Assembly: GCA_964650405.1 (NCBI GenBank)
Contig: CAZYTO010000252.1
Coordinates: 1 to 8,787 of the forward strand
Source: CAZYTO01 sp964650405
GTDB lineage: Bacteria > Acidobacteriota > Thermoanaerobaculia > Gp7-AA8
Direction of reading: 5' to 3'
Length of the DNA: 8,787 nucleotides
Numbering within the stretch: position 1 is the stretch's first letter; each line of letters starts with the position of its first letter. Below are positions 1 to 7,462 of the stretch, piece by piece. Under the pieces are notes generated by a model, which saw nothing but the letters and a program-made list of their open reading frames with translations, had not been told where the DNA came from and made no database searches. Both the position numbers and the translations under genes were made by a program.

Positions 1-101
1 TCGCTTAATCGCTTAGTCGCTTAATCGCTTAGTCGCTTAATCGCTTAGTCGCTTAGTCGCTTAATCGCTTAATCGCTTAGTCGCTGTTCGCTGGTCGCTG
101 T
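1..101. repeat. Tandem octamer TCGCTTAR array passing into heptamer TCGCTGN units
   Basis: Positions 1-80 are exactly ten octamers of TCGCTTA followed by A or G (order A G A G A G G A A G). At 81 the period changes to seven, with three heptamers TCGCTGT, TCGCTGG and TCGCTGT up to 101, then a degenerate TCGGG TCGGG stretch. The array touches the window edge, so it is probably longer. It starts about 50 bases beyond the stop of the adjoining minus-strand adaptor gene. Because the octamer period is not a multiple of three and contains TAA or TAG on the plus strand and TAA on the minus strand, it closes all six reading frames. It encodes nothing and has no CRISPR architecture. Confidence 0.95.
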
Positions 102-152
102 TCGGGTCGGGTATTCGCTTCGCCCCTCGCCGCTTCTTCGTTGCCCTGGCCG

Positions 153-1055
153 TCAGTGATTCGGTGTGGAGGCCGCCGCCTCGGCGGCCTTCGCGCTCGT
201 CGTGATCCTCACCGTCGTCGTCATCTCCGGGCGTAATGTCCGGTTCTTCGGCGGGTCGAAGCGGATGACCGTGATGTAGTTCACGACGTTGTCCCGGATC
301 TCCGGCTTGGGATAGATGGCTGTGACGCGTCCTGCGAACTCCTCGTCGCCGTAGGTGTCGACGGTGAAGCGGGCCGGCTGTCCGATGCGGATGCGGCCGA
401 TGTCGGTCTCGTCGACGTAGGCCCAAACCTCGAGCCGGGCCAGGTCCACGAGCGTCACGAACGTCGGCGTGGCAAAGCTGGCGGCCACGGTCTCGCCTTC
501 CTGGGTCGACACCGAGGCCACCACGCCGGAGATCGGTGCATCGATGCGGGCGTACTCGACCTGCGTGGCAGCGAAAGCGAGGTTCGCCCGCGCGCCAGCG
601 ACCTGCTGGTCGGCGACATGAAACGCGCGCGCGGCCACGTCGAGGTCGGCGTCGGAGAGCAGTCCGCCCGCCTTCAGCTCCTGCTTGCGGCGGAGGTCGG
701 CGCGGGCGTAGTCGGCGTTGGCGCCGGCCTGATCGAGCTGCGCCTGGGCCTCATTGCGGCGCGCCACGAGGTCGCGGTCATCGAGCTCCGCCAGTGCCTG
801 CCCGCTGCGCACCGTGTCGCCGACGCGCACGTACAGGCGCCGCACCACGCCGGAGATCCGCGACCCCACCCGCACCTCCGCCCCGATCATCGGCTTGATG
901 ACGCCCGTGGCCTTCACCACCGGATCCGGCGCGCGATGCTTGGCCGGCGGCGGGGTGGGAGGCGCCTCGGTCTGCTGCGCCTCCGCGCCGCAGCGCGCGA
1001 GCGTCAGGGCAGTTGCGAGAACGAGAAGAGCGGATGGAAGAACACGTCGTTGCAC
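153..1055 (-). CDS. Periplasmic adaptor (HlyD/MacA-like membrane fusion protein)
   Basis: A 300-residue membrane-fusion adaptor of the kind that links an inner-membrane ABC or RND transporter to an outer-membrane channel. After an Arg-Arg plus hydrophobic leader (about 1-20; a Cys at 22 follows Arg, so it is a poor lipobox, and cleavage after AEA at 24-26 is possible) comes a Pro-rich linker. The first half-lipoyl segment is about 57-93 (VGSRISGVV, VGDTVRSGQALAELD). The alpha-hairpin is about 94-168, the second lipoyl half 169-205 (IDAPISGVVASV), and a beta-barrel domain runs about 206-285. It is shorter than MacA (roughly 370 residues) and ends soon after the barrel. The start is GTG with no clear Shine-Dalgarno, so it is uncertain. 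It lies downstream of the RND operon on the same strand but is separated from it by plus-strand hicBA. MacA-type adaptors usually precede a MacB-like ABC gene, which would lie beyond the window. Family certain, partner unknown. Confidence 0.92.
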   Translation of the reverse strand: MQRRVLPSALLVLATALTLARCGAEAQQTEAPPTPPPAKHRAPDPVVKATGVIKPMIGAEVRVGSRISGVVRRLYVRVGDTVRSGQALAELDDRDLVARRNEAQAQLDQAGANADYARADLRRKQELKAGGLLSDADLDVAARAFHVADQQVAGARANLAFAATQVEYARIDAPISGVVASVSTQEGETVAASFATPTFVTLVDLARLEVWAYVDETDIGRIRIGQPARFTVDTYGDEEFAGRVTAIYPKPEIRDNVVNYITVIRFDPPKNRTLRPEMTTTVRITTSAKAAEAAASTPNH

Positions 1056-1175
1056 GCCGTCAATGTGGTGCGGAAACGTGAGCTACGGATTTCACGAATG
1101 TAACGAAGTGTGACGGCGCACTCCCACCGGATGACGGCCACGCGGATGTCGGTTATTCTCGCTGCGGAGAACGAT
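1056..1175. other. Divergent intergenic region between the adaptor gene and hicB
   Basis: These 120 bases must carry the 5' signals for hicB (rightward) and possibly for the adaptor (leftward). ATGTCGG occurs at 1146-1152 and again at 1176-1182, 30 bases apart and both in frame with hicB. The second copy is part of the perfect inverted repeat ATGTC-G-GACAT (1176-1186) over the hicB start codon. This could be an autoregulatory site, but that is inference. I see no convincing -35/-10 pair. Confidence 0.4.
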
Positions 1176-1403
1176 ATGTCGGACATCCGGCGATTCACCG
1201 CGCTGATCTATCGAGAGAATGGTGGTTACGTGGCGCTCTGCCCGGAGCTGGACGTCGCCAGTCAGGGCGACTCGGTGGAGGAAGCCTCGGGCAACCTTCG
1301 GGAAGCGGTGGAGCTCTTCCTCGAGAGCGCGGATCCATCCGAAGTGGCTGCGCGGCTGCACGAAGAGATGTACGTGACGGCGCTCGAGGTCACCGCTGGG
1401 TAA
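1176..1403 (+). CDS. hicB: HicB-family antitoxin (short form, no DNA-binding domain)
   Basis: A 75-residue HicB antitoxin, whose family role is to bind and neutralise the HicA mRNA interferase. Hallmarks of the single-domain, partial RNase-H-like HicB fold are visible: FTALIYRENGGYVALCPELD at 7-26, then ASQGDSVEEA and NLREAVELFLE at 40-50. The tail MYVTALEVTAG is typical of short HicB proteins encoded just before hicA. There is no C-terminal ribbon-helix-helix or HTH extension. The ATG at 1176 was chosen because GGAG (1166-1169) lies six bases upstream. In-frame ATGs at 1110 and 1146 would add 22 or 10 residues the family lacks. The hicA frame begins inside the last codons, implying translational coupling. 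Since hicA is broken, this may now be an orphan antitoxin. Confidence 0.93.
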   Translation: MSDIRRFTALIYRENGGYVALCPELDVASQGDSVEEASGNLREAVELFLESADPSEVAARLHEEMYVTALEVTAG

Positions 1404-1621
1404 GCTTCGCGTACTATCCGGCGCCGAGGTGTGCACGATCCTCGCCGGATATGGCTTCCGGCAGGTCAAGACCCGCGGAAGCCATATCGTCATGCAGAAG
1501 CGAAGCTGACTCCACGATTACAGTCCCGGTTCCTGACCACAGAGAGGTGAGAATCGGAACGCTTCAATCCATCATTCGACAATCGCAGATTCCTCGCACA
1601 GCGTTCGAAGCGGAACCATAG
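1396..1621 (+). pseudogene. hicA: HicA-family toxin gene broken by a frameshift
   Basis: Frame 1 from 1396 reads GKLRVLSGAEVCTILAGYGF, then RQVKTRGSHIVMQKRS, and hits TGA at 1507-1509. From 1508 the next frame reads DSTITVPVPDHREVRIGTLQ, then SIIRQSQIPRTAFEAEP, ending at TAG 1619-1621. Joined, these give about 74 residues with the complete HicA/YcfA double-stranded-RNA-binding-like fold, including the conserved GSH histidine (residue 30) and the TVPVP-H and GTL-SIIRQ motifs. HicA toxins are ribosome-independent mRNA interferases. The first codon, where the family normally has a start, is CTG (1396-1398), and the only upstream in-frame room ends at a TGA at 1375. The lesion is one extra base or two missing bases near 1507. 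The gap between MQK and the TVPVP motif looks one residue short compared with relatives as I remember them, which favours a two-base loss. A sequencing error could give the same picture. Confidence 0.9.
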
Positions 1622-1630
1622 CCTCCGCGA

Positions 1631-3046
1631 TTACTCCGAAATCCCTCCCAGCGATTTGTACACGGCCACCACGCCCGTGAAGACGCGCGACTCGCCCTGG
1701 GCCACGGCGTCTTCTGCCTGCAACTGCGTGCGCTCGGCGTCGAGCAGTGTGAGGAAGTCGGCCACGCCGGCGCGGTAGCGGGCGCGGGCGATGGAGGCGG
1801 CGCGCGCGCTCTGCTGCGCCTGTTCGTGCAGTTTCACCAGCGTCTGCTGCTCCTCGGAGTAGGCCACGAGGGCGTTGTTTGCTTCCTCCAATGCCCGCAG
1901 CACGGTCCCTTCGTACGCGGCCAGCGCTTCGTCCGTCGCAGCGTGTGCGCCGCGCAGGCGGGCTTCGGCGGAGCCGATGTCGAAGGCGGACCAGCTCAGC
2001 GCGGGCGTCACGGCCCAGGCGCGCGAGTCGGACTTGCCGAACAGGTTGCCGCGGCCGGCCAAGAGGCCGAGGAAGCCGGTGACGGTGATGCGGGGGAAGC
2101 GGTCGGCGGCGGCAACGTATTCGCGCGCATCGGCCGCGGCGAGGCGCCGCTCGGCGGCGCGGACGTCGGGGCGCCGGCGGAGGAGCACCGACGGATCGCC
2201 GAGCGGCAGCGCCTTGGCCAGGGTGGGATACGGCCGTGGCGCCAGATCGATGGTCAGCTCGCCGGGACGGATGCCGGTGAGCACGGCCAGGTGATTGCGG
2301 CGGACGTCGAGGGCCGCGCGGATCGGCGGCAGCAGCGCTTCGGTCCCCGCCACGCGTGCCGAGGCGCTGGCCACGTCCTGTTCCTCGCCGATGCCGGCAT
2401 CGCGGCGGAGCTTCGTCAGCCGCAGCGTTTCCGTCTGGTTGGCGAGACTCCGCTCGGCCACGGCGAGCTGCTGCTGCAGTCCGCGCAGCTCGAAGTAGTT
2501 TCGCGCCACCTCGGCGGCCACGCTCACCCGGACGTCGTCGAGCGTGGCGTCGAGGCCCTGGGCCGTGGCTGCGGCCCCACGCGTGGCGGCCCGGACGCGG
2601 CCGAAGACGTCGAGCTCCCAGAACGCATCGAAGCCGGCGCGATACGTGGAGATGGCCACGGGCGTATCGACGAAGCCGGGGATCTCCGCCTGCCGCCGGT
2701 CCAGGCTGGCCGAGGCTCGGGCGTGGGGAAAGCGATCGAGCGAGGCGTCGTCGAACAACGCCCGCGCCTGCTGCACCCGGGCCACGGCGATGAGGATGTC
2801 GTGGTTCGAATCCAGGGCCGCCGTCTCCAGCGACTCCAGCACCGGATCCTCGAACTGATGCCACCAGCGCGCGTCATACGGCTGGGCGTTGAAATACGGC
2901 GACTGCCCCTCTGCCACCGCCGCCGGCTTCGGCTCCGGCGCCTGGTACGGCGGCCGGAGGGTGCAGGCGGCGGATGCGACAAGGACGAAAAGCAAAGCAA
3001 GACGCTTCAAAGAATGGTTCCTCCATACGATTTGCTTCACCTTCAC
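1631..3046 (-). CDS. Outer-membrane channel lipoprotein of the RND pump (OprM/OprN/NodT family)
   Basis: A TolC-like outer-membrane factor that forms the trimeric exit duct of the tripartite pump. Numbered from GTG 3046 (471 residues), it has a lipoprotein signal peptide ending in VASAAC (Cys28) and the NodT-family opening WWHQFEDPVLESLETAAL (61-78). WELDVFGRVR follows at 143-152, then LLRRRPDVRAAERRL at 288-302, which marks the second outer-membrane efflux repeat, and RYRAGVADFLTLLDAE at 423-438. Length is normal. GTG 3046 overlaps the pump's stop codon (GTGA), indicating coupling. However, a TTG at 3010 has a strong GGAGG nine bases upstream and would give a compact leader, MKRLALLFVLVASAAC (459 residues), so the true start is unresolved. 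It is the last gene of the operon. Its TAA stop lies nine bases from the hicA stop, converging, with no terminator between them. Confidence 0.97.
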   Translation of the reverse strand: MKVKQIVWRNHSLKRLALLFVLVASAACTLRPPYQAPEPKPAAVAEGQSPYFNAQPYDARWWHQFEDPVLESLETAALDSNHDILIAVARVQQARALFDDASLDRFPHARASASLDRRQAEIPGFVDTPVAISTYRAGFDAFWELDVFGRVRAATRGAAATAQGLDATLDDVRVSVAAEVARNYFELRGLQQQLAVAERSLANQTETLRLTKLRRDAGIGEEQDVASASARVAGTEALLPPIRAALDVRRNHLAVLTGIRPGELTIDLAPRPYPTLAKALPLGDPSVLLRRRPDVRAAERRLAAADAREYVAAADRFPRITVTGFLGLLAGRGNLFGKSDSRAWAVTPALSWSAFDIGSAEARLRGAHAATDEALAAYEGTVLRALEEANNALVAYSEEQQTLVKLHEQAQQSARAASIARARYRAGVADFLTLLDAERTQLQAEDAVAQGESRVFTGVVAVYKSLGGISE

Positions 3047-6000
3047 ACTCCCTCCGCGGCCAGCTCAGCGGCCGGCACCGCATGCTCACGCCTCCCGAAC
3101 CGCTCCGTGATCTTGCCGATCAGGACGAAGAACACCGGCGTAAGGAAGAGGCCGAACAGCGTCACGCCGAGCATGCCGGCGAAGACGGCCACGCCCATGG
3201 CCCGGCGGATCTCGGCGCCGGAGCCGGAGGAGATAACGAGCGGGATGACGCCCATGATGAAGGCCACGGAGGTCATCAGCACGGGGCGCAGCCGCACGCG
3301 GCACGCCTCGAGGATGGCCGTGATGCGATCCGCCCCCTTCTCCTCCTGGTACTTCGCGAACTCCACGATGAGGATGGCGTTCTTGCAGGCCAGGCCGGCC
3401 AGCACCAGGAAGCTGATCTGGGTGAAGACATTGTTGTCGCCGCCCATGAGCCAGACGCCGGTGATGGCGGAGAGGAGCGTCATGGGCACGTTGAGGATGA
3501 CGCTGAGCGGCAGGGTCCAACTCTCGTACAGAGCGGCCAGCACGACGTAGACCAGCAGCACGCACAGCGGGAAGACGTAGATCATCGTGTTGCCGGAGAG
3601 CTTTTCCTGGTAGGCCAGCTCCGTCCACTCGAACGACATGTTCTTCGGCAGGTGTGTCTGCAGGATGTTGGCGATCGTGTCCTGCGCCTGCCCGGAGCTG
3701 AAACCGGGGGCCGGGCCGCCGTTGATCTCCGCGGCGGGGAAGCCGTTGTAGTGCATGACCTGGTCCGGGCCGTGACCGTTGGCCACGCTGACCAGGGAGC
3801 CGAGCGGCACCATCTGGCCGTGCTCGTTGCGGGTCTTCAGGTTGCGGATCTGGTCGGGCTGCAGCCGGAACTTCGACTCCGCCTGGACGTTCACCTGGTA
3901 CGTACGGCCGAAGCGGTTGAAGTCGTTCACGTAGAGCGAGCCGAGGTACACCTGCAGCGTGTCGAAGATATCGGTGAGGGCCACGCCGTAGGTCTTGGCG
4001 CGCTCGCGATCGACGTGCGCATCGACCTGCGGGACGCTCACCTGGAAGCTGGAGAAGAGCCCGGCCAGCGGCTTGGACTGGTAGCCGGCGCCGATCGAGC
4101 TCTGCACCTGGTCGTGCAGCTCCTCGAAGCCGGACTCGCCGCGGTCCTCCACGTACAGCTTGAACCCTCCCACCGTACCGAGACCCTGCACGGGCGGGGG
4201 AGGGAAGATGGCCACGAACGCCTCCTGCACGCCGGCGAACTTGGCGTTGAGCGACTGGACGATCTTGCCCGCGGGCAGATGCTCGCGGACGCGCTCTTCG
4301 GCGGGCTTGAGCGTGACGAAGACGATGCCTGCGTTCGACGCGTTGACGAAACCGTTGATGGAGAGGCCGGGGAAGGCCACGGCGTTGGCCACGCCCGGCT
4401 CCTTCAGGGCGATGGCCGACATCTTCCGGATGACGTCTTCCGTCCGGTCGAGCGACGCCGCGTCGGGAAGCTGCGCGAAGGCCACGAGGTAGTCCTTGTC
4501 CTGCGTCGGCACGAAGCCGTGCGGGACGTGGTTCATGCCGAAGAAGGTAAAGCCGATCAGACCGGCGTAGACCACGAGCGCAGCCACTGCCACGCGGAGC
4601 AGCCGCGAGACGCCGCCGGCATAACCGGCCGAGGCGCGGGCGAAGACGCGGTTGAACCGTCGGAAGAACCAGCCGAAGAGGCGGTCGGCCGTCCGCTGGA
4701 CGCGATCGCGCGGCGCGTCATGCGGCAGCAGCAGGCGCGAGGCCAGGGCCGGGCTGAGGGTGAGCGAGTTGACGGCCGAGATGACCGTGGAGATGGCGAT
4801 GGTCAGCGCGAACTGCCGGTAGAACTGCCCGGTTAGGCCGCTGATGAATGCCGTCGGCACGAAGACCGCGCAGAGCACGAGGGCGATGGCGATGATCGGG
4901 CCGGAGACCTCCTTCATGGCCTCGCGCGTCGCCTCCATCGGCGAGCTCCCCAGCTCGATGTGCCGCTCCACGTTCTCCACCACCACGATGGCGTCGTCGA
5001 CGACGATGCCGATGGCCAGCACCAGTCCGAAGAGCGAGAGCGTGTTCAGCGAGAAGCCGAGCATCAGCATCACCGCGAACGTGCCCACCAGCGACACCGG
5101 CACGGCCACGAGGGGGATGATCGAGGCGCGCCACGTCTGCAGGAAGATCATCACCACGATGACCACGAGCAGGATGGCTTCGAACAGCGTCTCGATGACG
5201 GCGCGGATCGACTGCCGCACGAACACCGTCGGGTCGTAGACGATCCGGTACTGCAAGCCTTCCGGGAACGACTTCGAGAGCCGGTCCATCAGCTCGTGCA
5301 CTTCCGTCGAGGCCTGCAGGGCATTCGTGCCCGGCCGCTGGAAGACGCCGATGGCCACGGCCGGCTTGTTGTCGAGCAGGCTGCGCAGCGAGTAGAGGTC
5401 CGCGCCCAGCTCCACACGGCCCACGTCGCGGACGCGCGTGATCTGGCCGTCGGGCGTGGCCCGCACCACGATGTCGGCGAACTGCTCTTCCGAGGTGAGC
5501 CGGCCCTGGGCGTTGATGGAGAGCTGGAAGGCCGTGTTGCCCGGTGCGGGCGGCGCACCGAGGACGCCGGCGGCCACCTGCAGGTTCTGCTCGCGCAGGG
5601 AGCGGACGACGTCCGTGGCCGTCAGTTGCCGCGCCGCGAGGCGGTCGGGGTCGAGCCACACGCGCATGCTGTACTCGCCCGCGCCGAACACCTGCACGGC
5701 GCCGACGCCTTTGATGCGCGCCAGCTCGTCCTTGACGCGCAGGTGCGCGTAGTTGGAGAGGTAGAGCATGTTGTAGCGCTCGTCGGGAGAGACGAGGTGC
5801 ACGACCATGAGGAAGTCGGGCGACGCCTTTTCCGTCGTCACGCCGATGCGCTGGACCTCGGCCGGCAATCGCGGCAAGGCCTGGGCAACTTTGTTCTGCA
5901 CCTGCACCTGCGCGTTGTCGAGGTCCGTGCCCACGGCGAACGTCACCGTCAGCGTCATCCGCCCGTCGGCCGTCGACTGCGAGAACATGTACAGCATCCC

Positions 6001-6225
6001 CTCCACGCCGTTGAGCTGCTGCTCCAGCGGCGCGGCCACGGTCTCGCCGATGACTTTCGGATTGGCGCCGGGATAGGCGGCGTGGACGACGACCGTCGGC
6101 GGCGCCACGCTCGGGTACTCGCTGACCGGCAGGCGGAAGAGGGCCAGGCCTCCTCCGACGACGATGAGCAGCGAAAGGACGGCCGCGAAGATCGGCCGGT
6201 CGATGAAGAATTGTGAGAGTTTCAT
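3043..6225 (-). CDS. RND multidrug efflux pump, HAE1 family, MexF/OqxB type
   Basis: A 1060-residue inner-membrane proton/drug antiporter of the AcrB superfamily. The start MKLSQFFIDRPIF is the family's N-terminus. TM1 is about 10-30, the first periplasmic porter region about 31-335, TM2-6 about 340-500, TM7 about 545-563, the second porter region about 565-875 and TM8-12 about 880-1038. The proton-relay residues are present: D410-D411 in GIVVDDAIVVVENVE, K948 in LACKNAILIVEFAK, and R980 and T985 in RLRPVLMTS, matching AcrB D407, D408, K940, R971 and T978. TVVVHAAYPGANPKVIGETV, FPGLSINGFVNASN and IFPPPPVQGLGTVGGF strongly resemble MexF/OqxB as I know them. That branch exports chloramphenicol, quinolones and trimethoprim, but substrates here are inferred only. 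ATG 6225 was chosen over a 20-residue upstream extension, which would overlap the adaptor and lacks homology. It lies 7 bases past the adaptor stop and overlaps the channel gene by 4. Confidence 0.99.
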   Translation of the reverse strand: MKLSQFFIDRPIFAAVLSLLIVVGGGLALFRLPVSEYPSVAPPTVVVHAAYPGANPKVIGETVAAPLEQQLNGVEGMLYMFSQSTADGRMTLTVTFAVGTDLDNAQVQVQNKVAQALPRLPAEVQRIGVTTEKASPDFLMVVHLVSPDERYNMLYLSNYAHLRVKDELARIKGVGAVQVFGAGEYSMRVWLDPDRLAARQLTATDVVRSLREQNLQVAAGVLGAPPAPGNTAFQLSINAQGRLTSEEQFADIVVRATPDGQITRVRDVGRVELGADLYSLRSLLDNKPAVAIGVFQRPGTNALQASTEVHELMDRLSKSFPEGLQYRIVYDPTVFVRQSIRAVIETLFEAILLVVIVVMIFLQTWRASIIPLVAVPVSLVGTFAVMLMLGFSLNTLSLFGLVLAIGIVVDDAIVVVENVERHIELGSSPMEATREAMKEVSGPIIAIALVLCAVFVPTAFISGLTGQFYRQFALTIAISTVISAVNSLTLSPALASRLLLPHDAPRDRVQRTADRLFGWFFRRFNRVFARASAGYAGGVSRLLRVAVAALVVYAGLIGFTFFGMNHVPHGFVPTQDKDYLVAFAQLPDAASLDRTEDVIRKMSAIALKEPGVANAVAFPGLSINGFVNASNAGIVFVTLKPAEERVREHLPAGKIVQSLNAKFAGVQEAFVAIFPPPPVQGLGTVGGFKLYVEDRGESGFEELHDQVQSSIGAGYQSKPLAGLFSSFQVSVPQVDAHVDRERAKTYGVALTDIFDTLQVYLGSLYVNDFNRFGRTYQVNVQAESKFRLQPDQIRNLKTRNEHGQMVPLGSLVSVANGHGPDQVMHYNGFPAAEINGGPAPGFSSGQAQDTIANILQTHLPKNMSFEWTELAYQEKLSGNTMIYVFPLCVLLVYVVLAALYESWTLPLSVILNVPMTLLSAITGVWLMGGDNNVFTQISFLVLAGLACKNAILIVEFAKYQEEKGADRITAILEACRVRLRPVLMTSVAFIMGVIPLVISSGSGAEIRRAMGVAVFAGMLGVTLFGLFLTPVFFVLIGKITERFGRREHAVPAAELAAEGV

Positions 6226-6232
6226 TGCAGGC

Positions 6233-7462
6233 TCACTTGCCTCCCTGCGCGCCGCTCGCATCGGTCGCGCTTTCGGTGGCTGCATTCATGTCCGCGGTGG
6301 TCACGTCGACATGCGCTCCGGGACGGATGCGCTGCAGGCCGTTGATCACGACGAGGTCGCCGGGCTTCAGGCCGTTGCGCACGACGCGCAGGCCGTCGAC
6401 CAGCGGGCCGATGCTGACGGCGCGGTACTGGATGGTGTGGTCGGCGCCGACGACGTAGACGAAGCGCTTGTCCAGGTCCGTGCCGATGGCGCGGTCCTGC
6501 ACGAGGAGACCGCGATACTGCCCGCGTCCCGGGACGCGCAGGCGGACGAAGAGCCCGGGCGTCAGTGCGCGGTCGTCGTTGCGGAAGACGGCCCGGCTGC
6601 GGATCGTCCCCGTGGCCGGATTGACCTGGTTGTCGAGGAAGTCGAGCTTCCCTTCGCGTGGGAAGCCGTCGTCGCCGGCCAGGGCCATCTGGATGGGGAG
6701 GCCGAACTCGCGCGCGCTGGCGCGCTTTCCTTCACGGGCCAGCTCGCTGTAGCGGAGGAATGTCTGCTCGTCGGCGTCGAACGTGGCGTAGATCGGATCG
6801 AGCGAGACCACCGTCGTCAGGAGCGTCGCCTCGCCCGGCCCGCTCGAGACGAGGTTGCCCGCGGTGACGATGGCCCGGCCGGCGCGGCCGTCGATGGGGG
6901 CGGTGACGTGCGTGAACTCGAGGTTCAGCTCCGCTTCGCGCAGCGCCGCCTCGACGGCGTCCACCTGTGCCGCCGACTCGGCGGCGAACGCCGCGCGCCG
7001 GTCGTGCTCCTCCGGTGACATGGCGTTGTCGCCGGAGAGGTTGTTGGCGCGCTGCAGCTCGGCGTTGGCCCGCTGCACGGTGGCCTTCACCCGCGCCACT
7101 TCCGCGCGCAGCCGGTCGACCTCGGCCTGGAACGGCCGCGCGTCGATCTGGTAGAGGACGTCTCCCTTGTGCACGATCGTCCCCTCCTGGAAGGTGACGC
7201 TGGAGACGTAGCCGGAGACGCGCGGCCGGACGGCCACGGTGTTCACGGCTTCCAGCCGTCCCGTGAAGTCGTCCCACTCCGTGACGTCGCGGGCCAGCAC
7301 CGGGGCGGCGGTGACCTTCGGATCGGGCGCCTGCGTGGCCCCTTGCGCCTGCGACTGGGCGCAACCGGTGAGCATCGCCGCGCCGAAGAAAAGTACGGCC
7401 AGCAGGGCGGCGAAGGAGATGAAGGAAGTGGCGAGGAAACGTGACACCGAATCTCTTTGCAT
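6233..7462 (-). CDS. RND pump periplasmic adaptor lipoprotein, MexE/OqxA type
   Basis: A 409-residue adaptor that bridges the RND pump and the outer-membrane channel. The lipoprotein signal has an LTGC lipobox at 31-34, so Cys34 would be lipidated. The family motif VTEWDDFTGRLEA (60-72) precedes the first lipoyl half (VRPRVSGYVSSVTFQEGTIV). The alpha-helical hairpin spans about 108-178, and the second lipoyl half is THVTAPIDGRAGRAIVTAG (184-202). The beta-barrel (LDPIYATFDADEQTFLRY, 221-238) and membrane-proximal region run to about 388, followed by an Ala/Ser-rich tail. This matches MexE/OqxA in length and motifs. ATG 7462 gives the normal signal peptide. ATG 7477 has an AAGGA too close to be a good ribosome site, and a frame open to ATG 7615 would add 51 polar residues before the signal. 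It is the first gene of the adaptor-pump-channel operon. No regulator gene lies next to it. Confidence 0.97.
   Translation of the reverse strand: MQRDSVSRFLATSFISFAALLAVLFFGAAMLTGCAQSQAQGATQAPDPKVTAAPVLARDVTEWDDFTGRLEAVNTVAVRPRVSGYVSSVTFQEGTIVHKGDVLYQIDARPFQAEVDRLRAEVARVKATVQRANAELQRANNLSGDNAMSPEEHDRRAAFAAESAAQVDAVEAALREAELNLEFTHVTAPIDGRAGRAIVTAGNLVSSGPGEATLLTTVVSLDPIYATFDADEQTFLRYSELAREGKRASAREFGLPIQMALAGDDGFPREGKLDFLDNQVNPATGTIRSRAVFRNDDRALTPGLFVRLRVPGRGQYRGLLVQDRAIGTDLDKRFVYVVGADHTIQYRAVSIGPLVDGLRVVRNGLKPGDLVVINGLQRIRPGAHVDVTTADMNAATESATDASGAQGGK

Noticed and set aside
1..101. Possible CRISPR array
   Set aside because: Units are 7-8 bases with no unique spacers, and no cas genes are present.
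1498..1515. Programmed +1 frameshift in hicA
   Set aside because: TGA-C is a weak stop context, but the preceding AGC codon offers poor re-pairing, no internal ribosome-like stimulator is present and the family does not use one. The gene also lacks a standard start codon.
1826..3550. 574-codon plus-strand frame opposite the channel gene
   Set aside because: Antisense shadow of the channel and pump genes. Low-complexity Gly/Arg/Glu composition and no ribosome site or domain.
2974..4836. 620-codon plus-strand open frame opposite the RND pump and channel genes
   Set aside because: It lies antisense to certain genes, and its product is rich in His, Glu, Arg and Val repeats typical of the reverse frame of GC-rich codons. 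No domain is recognisable.
4960..6216. 418-codon plus-strand frame opposite the pump gene
   Set aside because: Antisense shadow with His/Asp/Arg-rich composition. The opposite strand has unmistakable AcrB-family motifs throughout.
6226..6285. 20-residue N-terminal extension of the RND pump
   Set aside because: It overlaps the adaptor's 3' end, and MKLSQFFIDRPIF at 6225 is the conserved start of the family.
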